A stretch of 5,474 bases of DNA, taken from positions 1 to 5,474 of the forward strand of contig JADFRB010000166.1 of the NCBI GenBank assembly GCA_022561525.1. Direction: 5' to 3'. The position numbers and the translations under genes were made by a program. Under the pieces are notes generated by a model that made no database searches, was not told where the DNA came from, and saw only the letters and a list, made by a program, of their open reading frames with translations. The DNA is from Nitrospinota bacterium (GTDB lineage: Bacteria > Nitrospirota > Nitrospiria > Nitrospirales > UBA8639). Shown piece by piece: positions 5,434 to 5,474 of this stretch (the first letter of the stretch is position 1; each line of letters begins with the position of its first letter).

Positions 5434-5456
5434 TTATCCACAGATTCTGTGGAAAA
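5434..5456. promoter_or_regulatory. Head-to-head pair of DnaA boxes forming a dyad
   Basis: TTATCCACA (plus, 5434-5442, perfect) faces TTTTCCACA on the minus strand (5448-5456) with 5 bases between. Together they make the dyad TCCACAGATTCTGTGGA at 5437-5453, which has 8-bp arms around one central base. Such a pair could be bound by two DnaA monomers and may also act as an operator for a following dnaA gene, since DnaA commonly represses its own promoter. The second role is inference. Confidence 0.65.
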
Positions 5457-5474
5457 TGGTTTTTGGAATTGGCG

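Larger units (their letters stand above)
5190..5474. other. Probable chromosomal replication origin (oriC), DnaA-box cluster
   Basis: A gene-free, AT-rich stretch with at least four DnaA-type 9-mers in both orientations: TTATCCACA (minus) at 5198-5206, TTTTCCACA (plus) at 5277-5285, TTATCCACA (plus) at 5434-5442 and TTTTCCACA (minus) at 5448-5456. Two are perfect consensus and two fit the relaxed form TTWTNCACA. The stretch between 5286 and 5400 is AT-rich and is a candidate unwinding region; it also holds the weaker ATACCCACA at 5316-5324. Perfect boxes in an intergenic AT-rich region are the usual signature of oriC. The dnaA gene is not in the window and may lie just beyond the right end. 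The region may continue past the edge. Confidence 0.8.

Noticed and set aside
5456..5474. ATG near the right edge as a possible start of dnaA
   Set aside because: It overlaps the last DnaA box, has no ribosome site, and the few codons visible do not resemble a DnaA N-terminus.

Overview
The window looks like part of a bacterial chromosome, most plausibly from the Nitrospirota (Nitrospira-like). That placement rests on the gene mix, the protein style and two roughly 150 bp palindromic repeats of a kind I associate from memory with Nitrospira genomes; it has not been confirmed by a search. No rRNA, tRNA, CRISPR array, transposase or phage gene is visible.

Layout, left to right. (1) 122-1123 (+): a medium-chain zinc-dependent alcohol dehydrogenase. 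(2) 1116-3016 (-): a probable three-gene operon transcribed right to left. It encodes a protein-L-isoaspartate O-methyltransferase with an export-type N-terminal extension (pcm), an exported GlcG/HbpS-family protein (DUF336), and a small lipoprotein. The last two are joined by an ATGA stop/start overlap. All three products carry export signals or export-like N-termini, so the operon looks like a cell-envelope module. Its last gene runs 8 bp into the 3' end of the convergent dehydrogenase gene. (3) 3017-3288: a divergent intergenic region. (4) 3289-4150 (+): two tandem single-domain response regulators. The first has a degenerate acidic pocket; the second has every canonical receiver residue. 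No kinase or output domain is present in the window. (5) 4267-4413: a palindromic repeat between convergent genes. (6) 4508-4879 (-): an unrecognised small protein with three membrane segments. (7) 5011-5169: a second, near-symmetric palindromic repeat. (8) 5190-5474: a gene-free AT-rich stretch with two perfect DnaA boxes (TTATCCACA) and two TTTTCCACA boxes. I read this as all or part of the chromosomal replication origin, oriC; dnaA would be expected nearby, possibly just past the right edge.

The strongest results are the oriC call and the pair of palindromic elements flanking the small membrane-protein gene. I found no clearly new multi-gene system. The less ordinary gene-level observations are the exported Pcm/GlcG/lipoprotein operon and the pairing of a degenerate with a canonical stand-alone receiver.
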